Origin: Sphingomonadales bacterium UBA7471
GTDB taxonomy: Bacteria; Pseudomonadota; Alphaproteobacteria; Sphingomonadales; Sphingomonadaceae
DNA length: 64,000 nucleotides
Assembly: GCA_002479765.1 (NCBI GenBank)
Contig: DLOZ01000012.1
Coordinates: 1-64,000 of the forward strand
Direction of reading: 5' to 3'
Part shown: positions 52,302-61,976 of the stretch, piece by piece
Layout of the letters: each line of letters begins with the position of its first letter
Numbering within the stretch: the stretch's first letter is position 1
Notes under the pieces: model-generated
The model's input: only the letters and a program-made list of their open reading frames with translations
Database searches by the model: none
Told to the model about the DNA's origin: nothing
Position numbers and translations under genes: made by a program

Positions 52302-54169
52302 TATAAAGCACTCCCAATCGCGGCTTCAATTTCGGCGATAGTAAATGGCTGGCCGGACACTTTGTTCACGGGCTGCGCATCCACAAGGAACTGGTCACGC
52401 AATATCGTCTTCAACTGGCCCGTGTTCATTTCGGGGACGATGATCTTGTCAAAGCTCTTTAACAACTCGGCCATGTTTTTGGGCATGGGCCAGATATGGC
52501 GAATGTGGACATGCGCGACATCAACACCTTCGGCGCGCTTGCGGCGCACGGCTTGCTTGATGGGACCATAGGTTGATCCCCAGCCGACGACAGCGAGCTT
52601 CGCGCCTGCTGCGCCCTGCTCGACGATCTGGTCGGGGATGCTGTCGGCGATGCCGTTTACCTTGGCCGAACGAATATCGGTCATCGCCTGGTGGTTGGCT
52701 GGCGCATAGTTGATGTGGCCGGTATCGACTTCTTTTTCGATACCGCCAATGCGGTGCAGCAATCCGGGCGTGCCGGGCTTCACCCATGGGCGCTTCAATT
52801 TATGGTCGCGCGAATAGGGCTTGAAGCCATCTTCGGGCACGCTTTCCAGAAACTCGACCGGGAATGGCGTATACTCTTCGAGATCAGGCACCAGCCACGG
52901 CTCAGCCGCGTTGGCGATATAGCCATCCGTAAGCAGCATCACTGGCGTCATATACTCAACGGCAATCCGCACCGCTTCCACCGCGCAGTCAAAGCAATCA
53001 ACCGGCGAGCGCGCTGCGATCACGGGCATCGGTGCATCACCGTTGCGGCCATACACCGCCTGATACAGATCGGACTGCTCGGTCTTGGTTGGCAGACCCG
53101 TCGAAGGGCCACCACGCTGGCTGTTGACGATCACCAAGGGAAGCTCGGTCATGATGGCAAGGCCCATAGCCTCACCCTTCAACGCGATGCCGGGACCAGA
53201 CGAGCTGGTAACGCCAAGCTGTCCTGCATAGCTTGCGCCAATGGCCGAACAAATGGCGGCAATTTCATCTTCGGCCTGGAATGTGGTGATACCATATTCT
53301 TTCAAACGGCTGAGGTGATGCAAAATCGCGGATGCTGGCGTAATCGGATAACCGCCGAAGAACATCTTCAGGCCAGCGAGTTGTGCGCCAGCGACCAAGC
53401 CATAAGAAATGGATTCGGCGCCCGTAACCGTCCGATAAAGACCCGCAGGTGCAGGCGCGGCATCGACATGATATTGCTTCAGCGGGCCAGCCAGTTCAGC
53501 GGTCTCACCATAAGCATGGCCAGCATTCAGCGCCGCGATATTGGCATCGGCCAGAACCTGATTCTTCGCAAATTTCGCGTTCAGCCAATCGATGATCGGC
53601 TGACGTTCACGGTCAAACATCCAAAGCGCAAGGCCAAGCGTCCACATATTCTTACAACGCAACGCGTCTTTGTTGCCCATGCCAAACGGCTTGACGGCTT
53701 CCAGCGTCAGCGCGCTGATGTCGAACGCCAGCACTTGCCATTTCGCAAGGCTGCCATCTTCAAACGGGTTGGTGGTATATTTGGCTTTATCGAGGTTGCG
53801 CTGGTTAAACTCGCCTGTGTCCGCGATAATCAAACCACCTTCGCGCAACGAACCGACATTGGTTTTCAGTGCGGCGGGGTTCATCGCGATCAGCACGTCG
53901 GGCTGGTCGCCAGCGGTGTCGATTGCGGACGAACCAAAGTTAATTTGAAACGCCGAAACACCGAAAAGCGTCCCGATTGGGGCGCGGATTTCAGCAGGAA
54001 AATCAGGGAATGTCGCAAAGTCATTGCCCGCCAGTGCCGACGACAGCGTAAACTGTCCCCCAGTCAACTGCATGCCGTCGCCGCTGTCCCCGGCAAAGCG
54101 CACAACCACTGCCTCGCTGTGCACTGGAGTATGTCCGCTCGTCTGTTCGTCTTTGAATGCCGTAGCCAT
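52301..54169 (-). CDS. 2-oxoacid:ferredoxin oxidoreductase, fused gamma-alpha subunit (KorA-like)
   Basis: 622 residues from ATG 54169; the open frame continues upstream without similarity. The N-terminal gamma domain (about 25-200) has VVVRFAGDSGDGMQLTGGQF and PDVLIAMNPAAL. The pyrimidine-binding alpha domain (about 235-480) has FFGGYPITPASAILHHL, QAEDEIAAICSAIGASYAG and VVNSQRGGPSTGLPTKTEQS. A transketolase-C-like end follows. Alpha and beta lie together, but no ferredoxin gene is seen nearby. Confidence 0.9.
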   Translation of the reverse strand: MATAFKDEQTSGHTPVHSEAVVVRFAGDSGDGMQLTGGQFTLSSALAGNDFATFPDFPAEIRAPIGTLFGVSAFQINFGSSAIDTAGDQPDVLIAMNPAALKTNVGSLREGGLIIADTGEFNQRNLDKAKYTTNPFEDGSLAKWQVLAFDISALTLEAVKPFGMGNKDALRCKNMWTLGLALWMFDRERQPIIDWLNAKFAKNQVLADANIAALNAGHAYGETAELAGPLKQYHVDAAPAPAGLYRTVTGAESISYGLVAGAQLAGLKMFFGGYPITPASAILHHLSRLKEYGITTFQAEDEIAAICSAIGASYAGQLGVTSSSGPGIALKGEAMGLAIMTELPLVIVNSQRGGPSTGLPTKTEQSDLYQAVYGRNGDAPMPVIAARSPVDCFDCAVEAVRIAVEYMTPVMLLTDGYIANAAEPWLVPDLEEYTPFPVEFLESVPEDGFKPYSRDHKLKRPWVKPGTPGLLHRIGGIEKEVDTGHINYAPANHQAMTDIRSAKVNGIADSIPDQIVEQGAAGAKLAVVGWGSTYGPIKQAVRRKRAEGVDVAHVHIRHIWPMPKNMAELLKSFDKIIVPEMNTGQLKTILRDQFLVDAQPVNKVSGQPFTIAEIEAAIGSAL

Positions 54170-54315
54170 GCGTTTTAGCCCGTCTTTAATTGCAACTTTA
54201 TTGCCTTTTCGCCTAATCCCATTCGCCGCGCACTGCAATGTTAGAAAAACTATCGGTGGATATGCTGGACGCATTGCCCAAGCCACCCTAGGAAGCGGCA
54301 GAAATGGAGAACGTG

Positions 54316-55275
54316 ATGACCGATACCCCACCTTATGTCCGTCCAGACGTTGCATTGTTTCTGCAATTTCTGAACGCGGTACCCGGCCCTAAATTCTGGG
54401 AAGTGCCCGTTGATGACGCACGCGCGATGACCGCTGCGATGCGCGACGTTGCGGATGCACCTGTTGGCGAACTGGCGGTTGTCCGTGATTTATCGATTCC
54501 CGGACCCGCCGGAGCCATCCCTGCGCGATTATATGACAGCCGCGAAGGGCGCGAAGCCGGCCCTGTCATGGTGTTTTACCATGGCGGCGGATTCGTTATC
54601 GGCAGCCTGTATACCTATGAACCCTATTGCGCAGAAGTCGCGCGCCTCCTCGATTTGCCGGTCATCTCCATCGATTATCGGCTGTCACCCGAATATCCAT
54701 TCCCTGCCCCGGCCGAGGATTGTGAAGCCGCAACGCGCTGGATTGCAACAAGCCCTGCGGAACTGGGACGGCAAGTGACTGGGCTCATCACATCGGGCGA
54801 CAGTGCTGGCGGCAACCTAACGATCGTGACAACAATGGCACTTCGCGACCGTCCGGCGGCCGTGCCCGTGTTGGTGCAACATCCAATTTACCCCGTCGTG
54901 ACGCTCGATGCTGACTGGCCGAGCATGCGTGAATTTGCCAACGGCTATTTGCTCACCGACGCAGCAATGGCCTATTTCGGCGAAGGCCACGCAGCAACGC
55001 CCGGAGACTATCGTTCAGAGCCGTTGAATTTCAGCCAGCAGGGCATGCCACCGAGCCTTGTCACCACCGCAAGCCTCGACCCGTTGCGCGACCAAGGCAT
55101 CGCTTATGTTGAAAAGCTGAAACAGGACGGCGTGCGCGTCGAACATCGCAGTGCCGAGGGCAATATTCACGGGCATATCAACATCCGTCAGGCCATCCCC
55201 TCCGCCCAATCGGACATAGAGGGCAATATCGCCGCGCTGAAAAACCTGCTGGCAGAAGTGGCGGCAACAGCATGA
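54316..55275 (+). CDS. Alpha/beta-hydrolase, hormone-sensitive lipase (GDSAG) family
   Basis: 319 residues from ATG 54316 (GGAG six bases upstream; ATG 54304 also possible). The oxyanion motif YHGGGFVIGS and nucleophile elbow SGDSAGGNL define the HSL family of esterases. The later DPLRDQG supplies the catalytic Asp and the GNIHGH region the His. Natural substrates are probably short-chain esters. It overlaps rppH by 4 bases. Confidence 0.88.
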   Translation: MTDTPPYVRPDVALFLQFLNAVPGPKFWEVPVDDARAMTAAMRDVADAPVGELAVVRDLSIPGPAGAIPARLYDSREGREAGPVMVFYHGGGFVIGSLYTYEPYCAEVARLLDLPVISIDYRLSPEYPFPAPAEDCEAATRWIATSPAELGRQVTGLITSGDSAGGNLTIVTTMALRDRPAAVPVLVQHPIYPVVTLDADWPSMREFANGYLLTDAAMAYFGEGHAATPGDYRSEPLNFSQQGMPPSLVTTASLDPLRDQGIAYVEKLKQDGVRVEHRSAEGNIHGHINIRQAIPSAQSDIEGNIAALKNLLAEVAATA

Positions 55276-55757
55276 GCATATCGTTGGAAGATCTACCGTA
55301 CCGTCCCTGTGCGGGCATCATGCTCGCCAATATGCAGGGGAAGATATTTGTCGGGCAACGCTTGGACAGCCCCGCCGGAACCGATGCATGGCAAATGCCA
55401 CAAGGCGGCATCGACGATGGTGAGGATGCGGAGACTGCGGCGCTTCGCGAGCTATTCGAAGAAACCGGCGTGCGCGCGGATTTGGTCGATATTCTCGCGC
55501 GCAGCCGCGATGAACATTTCTATGACTTACCCGATGATATGATTGGCCGCATTTGGAAGGGCAAATATCGCGGGCAGCGCCAGCATTGGTTTTTGATGCG
55601 CTTCAAAGGGACCGATGCCGATATTAACATCGAAACGGCGCATCAGGAATTTAGCAAGTGGCAGTGGATCGATGCACCGCAATTGCCGCAACTCATCGTC
55701 CCGTTCAAAAAGCGGCTGTACGAGAATATTCTCGCGGAGTTTGCAGACCTTATTTGA
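55272..55757 (+). CDS. rppH: RNA pyrophosphohydrolase RppH (Nudix)
   Basis: Removes pyrophosphate from 5'-triphosphorylated RNA and so starts mRNA decay. The 161 residues carry a complete Nudix box between Gly45 and Val67 (REx2EE core RELFEETG). YRPCAGIMLANMQG near the start, the DAWQMPQGGID stretch and QRQHWFLMRFKG fit RppH rather than other Nudix enzymes. It starts inside the end of the esterase gene. Confidence 0.9.
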   Translation: MSISLEDLPYRPCAGIMLANMQGKIFVGQRLDSPAGTDAWQMPQGGIDDGEDAETAALRELFEETGVRADLVDILARSRDEHFYDLPDDMIGRIWKGKYRGQRQHWFLMRFKGTDADINIETAHQEFSKWQWIDAPQLPQLIVPFKKRLYENILAEFADLI

Positions 55758-55789
55758 CGCCGTTCCGCGTGCTGAACGCATCCGCGCCC

Positions 55790-56317
55790 TTAATTGGGTT
55801 GCGGAACCGGCACGCCAGCGACGCTTGGTTTCGTATCAGCTGCGCTTGCCTGCATTTGCGGTTTTTCGCTCGCCTTGCTGGATGCAAGCGCAAGCCGGTG
55901 AACAGCGCTGCAGTCCGCTCGACATAATGTTTTCAGCCGCGCGATATTTTTGCCCGCTTGCTCAATTGCCCCCTTGGCAATCATCGCATCTGCCTGCTCG
56001 GCCAATGCAACCTGATCATTGGGTTCAAGCTCCAACGCTTCTGTGTAAAAGCGGATTGCTTTTCCATTCAGCCCTTGGGCCTTCACCGCGCGCGCCATCG
56101 CAATATATGCCGCGCGGTTGCGTGGGTCGACCGCCAGTGCGGATTCATACCAGCTGATGGCATTGTCGAACCGTCCAGCGTCCGATTCCTGATTGCCCGT
56201 CTGCATCAGGGCAATCGAGCGGGCATCGATATCATCATCCGCGCGTCCGCCAATGCTCGCGCTCGACATGACCGCTAAGGTGAACGACAGCGCAATGGCC
56301 GCGGGAGAAAAACGCAT
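55790..56317 (-). CDS. Exported TPR protein
   Basis: 175 residues from ATG 56317; a GTG at 56356 overlapping the rsmB stop is an alternative. A signal peptide (about 1-23) is followed by two or three TPR units (NAISWYESALAVDPRNRAAYIAM and KAIRFYTEALELEPND) and a low-complexity C-terminus. A periplasmic scaffold is likely. It follows the RsmB-like gene on the same strand. Confidence 0.72.
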   Translation of the reverse strand: MRFSPAAIALSFTLAVMSSASIGGRADDDIDARSIALMQTGNQESDAGRFDNAISWYESALAVDPRNRAAYIAMARAVKAQGLNGKAIRFYTEALELEPNDQVALAEQADAMIAKGAIEQAGKNIARLKTLCRADCSAVHRLALASSKASEKPQMQASAADTKPSVAGVPVPQPN

Positions 56318-56352
56318 AAACAATATCCATAACTTTTTGGAAGGTGATGCTA

Positions 56353-57534
56353 TCACAGCTTTTGAAGCCTCGCGAAGAAGAATCCATCGCTACCATCATG
56401 ATGCGGGGTCAACAATATGCCGTCACCATCGGCACGGCCCATCGACACGCCCGTATCGGCCGCGCGCCAGCCGGAATGCGATTTTAAAAACGCAGCCACT
56501 TGTCCCTTGCCCTCGCTCTCAATCAGCGAGCACACGGCATAAACCAGATAACCGCCACGCACGACCATGTCGGCGCCAATGTCCAACAGCTTCGCCTGTT
56601 CATCAACAACGCGCTTCAACCGCGCCGCATCCAAACGCCAGCGCGTTTCGGGATTGCGCCGCCATGTCCCGCTTCCCGAACAAGGTGCGTCAATGAGGAC
56701 AAGGTCGCAGCCACCGGCAAATTCGGACAGCATTTCTTTTTCCTTGCCGGGATTGAGCAAGCGCGTTTCGATATTGGTGGCACCAGACCGGTTGGCCCGT
56801 GGTTTCAATTGGTCCAGCCGGTTGCGGTTTGTGTCTGTTGCGATCAACCGTCCCTGATTTCGCATCGCGGCGGCGAGCGCGAGGGTTTTGCCGCCAGCGC
56901 CGGCGCACAGGTCAAGCACCGTGCCAGCACCCTTTGCCTGACATGCCTCTACAATCAGCTGGCTTCCCAGATCCTGAATTTCCACCTGACCGTCTTCCAC
57001 GGCGGGATGGCTATCAATTGCAGTCCCACCCGGCAGGCGCAGCGCGTATTCGAGATGCGGAAGGACTTCAGCGTCGGGAAACGTCGCCGATACTTCGGCA
57101 CGGCTCGCCTTCAACGCATTCACGCGCAAGTCCATAGGAGCGCGGTCAAGCAGGCTTGCCTGCTCGACCTCATCAACATGGGCGGAAAACAGAGGCTTGA
57201 TCCATTTGGGCAGTCCGCCACCCGTTGATCGCGCTTCGCCGGGTTCAATCACTGCTGGACCATAATCGGTGCCGTCGAACAACGCCGCAAGTTCCGGATC
57301 GGCATCCGCCATGGCCACAAAGGCAGACCGCGCCGTTACCGGCCTCTTGCCAAAGCGGCGGATGGCGCCCCACGCCAAATCGCGGACAGCACGGCGGTCT
57401 TTCGAACCGGCATAACGCCGCTCGGCGAAAAAGCGCTTCGCAAGCTGGTCAGCAGAAGCGCCGCCATCACGTGCGGAGAGGATGATCTGGTCAACCAATT
57501 CAATGGCTGACTGCAGGCGAGCAGCAGGTCTCAT
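56353..57534 (-). CDS. RsmB/NOP family RNA m5C methyltransferase
   Basis: 393 residues. The N-terminal helical NusB/RsmB-like part (1-130) is followed by a Rossmann methyltransferase with the SAM motif VLDLCAGAGGKTLALAAAM. The Cys-containing active sites are LVLIDAPCSGSGTWRRNPETRW and VYAVCSL. Both catalytic cysteines of the family are present. The target is probably rRNA (as with RsmB, C967 in E. coli), but family members differ. guaB lies 3 bases upstream. Confidence 0.87.
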   Translation of the reverse strand: MRPAARLQSAIELVDQIILSARDGGASADQLAKRFFAERRYAGSKDRRAVRDLAWGAIRRFGKRPVTARSAFVAMADADPELAALFDGTDYGPAVIEPGEARSTGGGLPKWIKPLFSAHVDEVEQASLLDRAPMDLRVNALKASRAEVSATFPDAEVLPHLEYALRLPGGTAIDSHPAVEDGQVEIQDLGSQLIVEACQAKGAGTVLDLCAGAGGKTLALAAAMRNQGRLIATDTNRNRLDQLKPRANRSGATNIETRLLNPGKEKEMLSEFAGGCDLVLIDAPCSGSGTWRRNPETRWRLDAARLKRVVDEQAKLLDIGADMVVRGGYLVYAVCSLIESEGKGQVAAFLKSHSGWRAADTGVSMGRADGDGILLTPHHDGSDGFFFARLQKL

Positions 57535-57537
57535 GCC

Positions 57538-58998
57538 TCAACGCGTCGGATAATTTGGAGCTTCCCGCGTGATTGTAACGTCATGTACATGGCTTTCCCG
57601 TAATCCGGCATTGGTGATGCGTACAAACTGCGCGCGTTCCTGAAGGTCCGCAATCGTGCGCGAACCGGTATAACCCATAGCTGCTTTGACGCCGCCGACA
57701 AGTTGATGAATGACATCGCGTGCTGGGCCCTTGAAAGGCACCTGCCCTTCAATGCCTTCTGGAACCAGCTTCAGCTGATCCTTAATATCCTGCTGGAAAT
57801 ACCGGTCAGCAGAGCCACGCGCCATCGCGCCAACACTGCCCATGCCGCGATAGCTTTTATAGGCACGCCCCTGATACAGGAATGTTTCGCCCGGTGCTTC
57901 CTCGGTTCCCGCCAACAGAGAGCCGACCATCACCGACGATGCCCCAGCCGCAAGTGCTTTCGCCAAGTCGCCCGACGTCCGCAATCCGCCATCGGCGATG
58001 ATTGGAATGCCCGACTTTGCGGCTTCGGCCGCCGATTCCATAACCGCAGTCAATTGCGGAACGCCAACACCAGCGACAACGCGGGTGGTGCAAATGGAGC
58101 CTGGACCGATACCGACCTTGATACCGTCCGCGCCCGCATCAATCAGCGCACGTGTCGCCGCAGCCGTCGCCACATTCCCGGCAACGACCTGAACTTCAGG
58201 TGCCATACGCTTAATCTCTGCAACCGCAGCCGCAACCATCGCGCTATGGCCGTGCGCCGTATCGACGACGATGAGGTCACACTCCGCGTCAATCAACGCC
58301 TTCGTGTACGCCATTCCCTTTTCGCCAACAGTCGTCGCCGCAGCGACGCGCAAACGCCCTGTGCTATCCTTTGTAGCGTCGGGATATAAAACAGCCTTCT
58401 CGATATCCTTTACGGTAATCAGGCCAATGCAATGATAGGCGTCATCGACGACCAAAAGCTTTTCGATGCGGCGTTGATGCAGCAAACGGCGCGCTTCTTC
58501 CTGCGTGACGGACGATGCAACCGTTGCCAGATTTTCATGCGTCATCAATTCGGACACAGGCTGCGCCGGATTTTCAGCAAAGCGCACGTCCCGATTGGTC
58601 AAGATGCCAGCCAGTTTACCGCTCGCCTCAACAACCGGAATACCGGAGATGGCATGCGCCGACATCAATGCTTGCGCTTCGGCCAAGGTCGCTTCGGGTG
58701 CGATGGTGATGGGGTTCACCACCATGCCGCTCTCAAAACGTTTAACCTGACGCACGGCAGCGCACTGCTCTTCAATGCTCAGGTTGCGGTGCAAAACGCC
58801 AATGCCACCGAGCTGCGCCATGACGATCGCCATGCGCGCTTCGGTGACGGTGTCCATCGCCGATGATAGCACTGGAATGTTCAGCGATATGCTTTTGGTC
58901 AGCTGCGTGCGGGTGTCGGCCTGGCTTGGCAAAATGTCCGATGCCCCGGGCTGCAGCAGCACGTCGTCAAATGTAAGTCCGAGGGAAATTTCTTTCAT
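57538..58998 (-). CDS. guaB: Inosine-5'-monophosphate dehydrogenase
   Basis: Oxidises IMP to XMP, the branch point to guanine nucleotides. The 486 residues contain LTFDDVLLQPG at the start, two CBS domains (about 95-205), the catalytic loop GIGPGSICTTRVVAGVGVPQ with the active-site Cys and the flap region GMGSVGAM. It is the first gene of a probable guaB-rsmB-TPR transcript. Confidence 0.96.
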   Translation of the reverse strand: MKEISLGLTFDDVLLQPGASDILPSQADTRTQLTKSISLNIPVLSSAMDTVTEARMAIVMAQLGGIGVLHRNLSIEEQCAAVRQVKRFESGMVVNPITIAPEATLAEAQALMSAHAISGIPVVEASGKLAGILTNRDVRFAENPAQPVSELMTHENLATVASSVTQEEARRLLHQRRIEKLLVVDDAYHCIGLITVKDIEKAVLYPDATKDSTGRLRVAAATTVGEKGMAYTKALIDAECDLIVVDTAHGHSAMVAAAVAEIKRMAPEVQVVAGNVATAAATRALIDAGADGIKVGIGPGSICTTRVVAGVGVPQLTAVMESAAEAAKSGIPIIADGGLRTSGDLAKALAAGASSVMVGSLLAGTEEAPGETFLYQGRAYKSYRGMGSVGAMARGSADRYFQQDIKDQLKLVPEGIEGQVPFKGPARDVIHQLVGGVKAAMGYTGSRTIADLQERAQFVRITNAGLRESHVHDVTITREAPNYPTR

Positions 58999-59052
58999 TG
59001 TGCCACCGCTTTAAGCTTTGATTCGTGGCGGCCCATGTAAACAGTAAGCGCC

Positions 59053-60537
59053 TTATTCGCCAGCCTTCTTGGATTTATATTTTCTGGCGTCGGCAAAATA
59101 GCGACCAAGCGCAATGTGCAGGTCAGCGTCATCCGCCGCGCCGCCAAGCTCCGTCTTATCCGTAAGCTCATCTTCAGGGCCGTGATAATCGCTGCCCAGA
59201 AACTTTTGCATCAGCTCAAGATCGGCGAACGAACCACCGACCATGAGCGCAGGGACACCCTTTTGCGTGAGTGCCCAGCCGTCCTGCCGTTGGATAAACG
59301 CATTTGCATCCGTTGAACTTTCAATCGCCCTACCCTTCTTTTTCGCTACCACCTCGACCGTGGCATCCAATGGAGTGGTTCCGCGACCAATGATGGCGAC
59401 CTTTGATCCGCGCGGCGCAATCGCGATTGTATCAACATTTAGCGAAATCACGATCTGGTCGAGCGGCAAAGCTGGCTTTTCCGCGAACGCATAAGCACCC
59501 AATAGGCCGCTCTCTTCCGCGGTCGTCGCCACAAAATAAATATCGCGATCATGCTTTTTCTTCGCCAAGCTTTCCGCGATTTCGTTCAGCACCGCAATTC
59601 CGCTGGCATTGTCCACGGCACCGTTACAAATTCGGTCAGGCGCCCCCTCTGGCGCGCAAATACCCAAATGGTCCCAATGCCCCATAAACAAAACAGCGCC
59701 GCTGCCCTTTTTACGACCCGCTATTTTGCCAACAACATTCGAACTGTTGAACCGGTAAATGTCCGTCGTGACTTTGAAATCTGCGTCAATACCAAGTGGC
59801 TCCCCCGCATAATCGCTTGCCTTGGCATGTGCGCGCAATTTGTCCCAATCTTGCCCGGCGGCGGTTATCATGGCGACTGCAAACTCGGCGCTCATAGCCC
59901 CTTCCAACGGCGCGCGCTTTTCGCGGCTCTCAAGTGCGATGGGACGCGACAGCAACAAACGCCGCAGTGAAGGCCAACTTCCTAGCCCGTCGCCAATGAA
60001 TATAACCGCCTCCGCCCCTGCGGCGATCAGCGCTTCGCGCCGCGCACGGGGTGATTTCATATTGTTCGGCACATTTTCAGCGTCAAACAGCACAAGCGCG
60101 GCTTTTCCCGCAACATCTGCCGCAACCGAACCATCCGCCTTGACCCCTGCACCGGTAAATATAAGCGGCAAATCATTGCGCGCATAATCCACCTGTTTAC
60201 CAATCAGGATGATTTCTTCCGAAACAATCCGCAGTTTGCGGCCCTTGGCCGTAAATGCATATTCCGCACTGCCCTGCCCGCGCTGGATCAAGGGAACGGC
60301 ATCAAACCAGCCGCCGTCTGTCGCCGCGGGTTTTAGTCCCGATCGCGCCCATTGCTGCGCAATATACTGAACCGTTTTTGCTTCACCCTGCGTGCCAGGC
60401 TTACGGCCTTCAAACGCATCACTCGCCAAAATTTCGATATGTGCGCGCAGGTCCGCTTCGCTCACTGCCTTGGCGTGCACCGAACCCGAGGCCATTGCTG
60501 CAAAGCTGGCGAAGACTGCAAAATGGGCAAGGCGCAT
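59053..60537 (-). CDS. M28 family metallopeptidase, exported
   Basis: 494 residues with a signal peptide (1-23, MRLAHFAVFASFAAMASGSV...). A PA-domain-like insertion precedes the zinc aminopeptidase core. Metal and catalytic motifs are GHWDHLGI, GAVDNASGIAVLNE and TTAEESGLLGAYAF, with the last His in SDYHGPEDEL. It probably acts in the periplasm as an aminopeptidase. A neighbouring citE fragment lies 16 bases upstream. Confidence 0.9.
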   Translation of the reverse strand: MRLAHFAVFASFAAMASGSVHAKAVSEADLRAHIEILASDAFEGRKPGTQGEAKTVQYIAQQWARSGLKPAATDGGWFDAVPLIQRGQGSAEYAFTAKGRKLRIVSEEIILIGKQVDYARNDLPLIFTGAGVKADGSVAADVAGKAALVLFDAENVPNNMKSPRARREALIAAGAEAVIFIGDGLGSWPSLRRLLLSRPIALESREKRAPLEGAMSAEFAVAMITAAGQDWDKLRAHAKASDYAGEPLGIDADFKVTTDIYRFNSSNVVGKIAGRKKGSGAVLFMGHWDHLGICAPEGAPDRICNGAVDNASGIAVLNEIAESLAKKKHDRDIYFVATTAEESGLLGAYAFAEKPALPLDQIVISLNVDTIAIAPRGSKVAIIGRGTTPLDATVEVVAKKKGRAIESSTDANAFIQRQDGWALTQKGVPALMVGGSFADLELMQKFLGSDYHGPEDELTDKTELGGAADDADLHIALGRYFADARKYKSKKAGE

Positions 60538-60553
60538 AAATGATCGCTCCGAA

Positions 60554-60796
60554 CTAAGAAGAAACGGCCCCTGTCGTATGTCGGGAACGCTCTATCGTTA
60601 ATTTCGCTTCATCTACATGCATCGATTCAATCATGCGACCCTTAAATCGCTGCGCGCCACCTCGGCTCGCCGCAATTAATTCCTCTGCCCCAACCACCGC
60701 AGCGGCATTGGTGCCAAAGGCCTGATTGGCGATAGCAAATTGATTGGGGTGAATGAGCGTTTTGCCCGTGAAACCTAAGGTAAATCGTAATCCCAC
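60554..60796 (-). pseudogene. Remnant of a HpcH/HpaI-type CoA-ester lyase (CitE-like)
   Basis: 80 residues matching only the C-terminus of citrate lyase beta/malyl-CoA lyase-like proteins: GFTGKTLIHPNQFAIANQAF, then GAEELIAASRGGA and FKGRMIESMHVDEAKL. The family has about 280-300 residues; no upstream part exists, because the frame meets a stop at about 60818 and the SPFH gene begins at 60868. The frame itself opens with GTG. It is read as a 5'-deleted pseudogene. Confidence 0.75.
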
Positions 60797-60867
60797 TCGA
60801 TCGTTTTCATGAAACTATTTGTTAAACCCACAGAGTTACAGCGCACTCTTAAAAGGGAGGGCATTTT

Positions 60868-61782
60868 ATGGAATATTTTTTCGGCTTACTCGCGCTGATC
60901 GTCATCATTTTTGTGATGATGGGCGTAACCGTTGTGCAGCAAGGCTTTGTTTTCACAATTGAGCGGTTCGGGCGTTACACCTATTCCGCGCAACCCGGGC
61001 TGACCGTCATCATCCCGTTCTTTGACCGCGTTGGCCGCAAGGTAAACGTCATGGAGCAAGTTCTCGACATTCCAGGGCAAGAGATCATCACCAAGGATAA
61101 CGCCATGGTCGGCGTTGACGCCGTGGTTTTCTTTCAAGTGCTCGACGCAGCCAAAGCCGCATATGAAGTGTCCGACCTCTACGTCGCCATCATGCAAATC
61201 ACCACAACCAACCTGCGTACCGTGATGGGCAGCATGGACCTTGATGAAACCTTGTCAAAGCGCGACGATATCAATGGCCGCCTGCTGTCGGTGGTGGACC
61301 ACGCAACCAGCCCATGGGGTGTCAAAATCACCCGTGTTGAGGTGAAAGATATTCGCCCGCCCGCTGATATCTCCAACGCAATGGCGCGGCAGATGAAGGC
61401 CGAGCGTGAAAAGCGTGCGCAAATCCTTGAAGCAGAGGGCATGCGCGCCGCAGAAATCCTGCGCGCTGAAGGTGAAAAGCAAGGCGCCATCCTTCAGGCC
61501 GAGGGCCGCAAGGAAGCGGCATTCCGTGACGCCGAAGCCCGCGAACGCGAAGCAGAGGCCGAAGCGAAGGCAACGGTCATGGTTTCCGATTCCATCGCGA
61601 CATCGGGCACGCAGGCGCTGAATTACTTCATTGCGCAGAAATACACCGAAGCCATCAGCCAGTTCGCAACATCACCCAATGCAAAGACCATTTTGTTCCC
61701 TGTAGAAGCAACGCAATTGATCGGCACGCTGGGCGGAATTGGCGAATTGGCCAAGGAAGCGCTTGCCCCTAAAGAAAAGTGA
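60868..61782 (+). CDS. SPFH/Band 7 (paraslipin-type) membrane protein
   Basis: 304 residues. One N-terminal membrane anchor (about 2-25), then the SPFH domain (VVQQGFVFTIERFGRYTYSAQPGLTVIIPF; VFFQVLDAAKAAYEV; TKDNAMVGVDAV), and a helical coiled coil rich in Ala, Glu and Arg (about 175-240, RAEGEKQGAILQAEGR). Members organise membrane microdomains and shield proteases. An NfeD-type gene follows 194 bases later, the usual functional partner. Confidence 0.9.
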   Translation: MEYFFGLLALIVIIFVMMGVTVVQQGFVFTIERFGRYTYSAQPGLTVIIPFFDRVGRKVNVMEQVLDIPGQEIITKDNAMVGVDAVVFFQVLDAAKAAYEVSDLYVAIMQITTTNLRTVMGSMDLDETLSKRDDINGRLLSVVDHATSPWGVKITRVEVKDIRPPADISNAMARQMKAEREKRAQILEAEGMRAAEILRAEGEKQGAILQAEGRKEAAFRDAEAREREAEAEAKATVMVSDSIATSGTQALNYFIAQKYTEAISQFATSPNAKTILFPVEATQLIGTLGGIGELAKEALAPKEK

Positions 61783-61805
61783 GGTGTGGGGGCGAAGACA
61801 AAGCC

Positions 61806-61935
61806 CGTAGTCCTGAGCAACAATCGCAAGGCGATTGTGCCCGTCGAAGGACGCCTGTAAGACAGACGCTGCGCTCCACCGACACGCGCCCTTCGACTTT
61901 CGTCAGCGCGGTCGCACTGACGGATCAGGGCTACG
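61806..61935 (+). repeat. Structured inverted-repeat spacer with four possible helices
   Basis: Outer helix: CGTAGTCCTGA (61806-61816) pairs with TCAGGGCTACG (61925-61935), with one G-T. Inside are a hairpin ACAATCGC-AAG-GCGATTGT (61820-61838), a second stem GTCGAAGGACGC/GCGCCCTTCGAC (61843-61854 and 61886-61897, one mismatch) and a third hairpin CGTCAG/CTGACG (61901-61922). The outer and middle stems resemble a REP-like TCCTGAG...CCTTCGAC element with other hairpins inserted. It fills most of the gap between the SPFH and nfeD genes. Confidence 0.75.
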
Positions 61936-61976
61936 GTAAGATCTGCAGTTTGGACATCGAGATTACGGAGTAAGAC

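Noticed and set aside
52691..54178. 495-residue open frame on the plus strand opposite korA
   Set aside because: It is antisense to a well-supported enzyme gene, has no recognisable motif, is rich in His, Arg and Gln, and reflects codon bias of the opposite strand.
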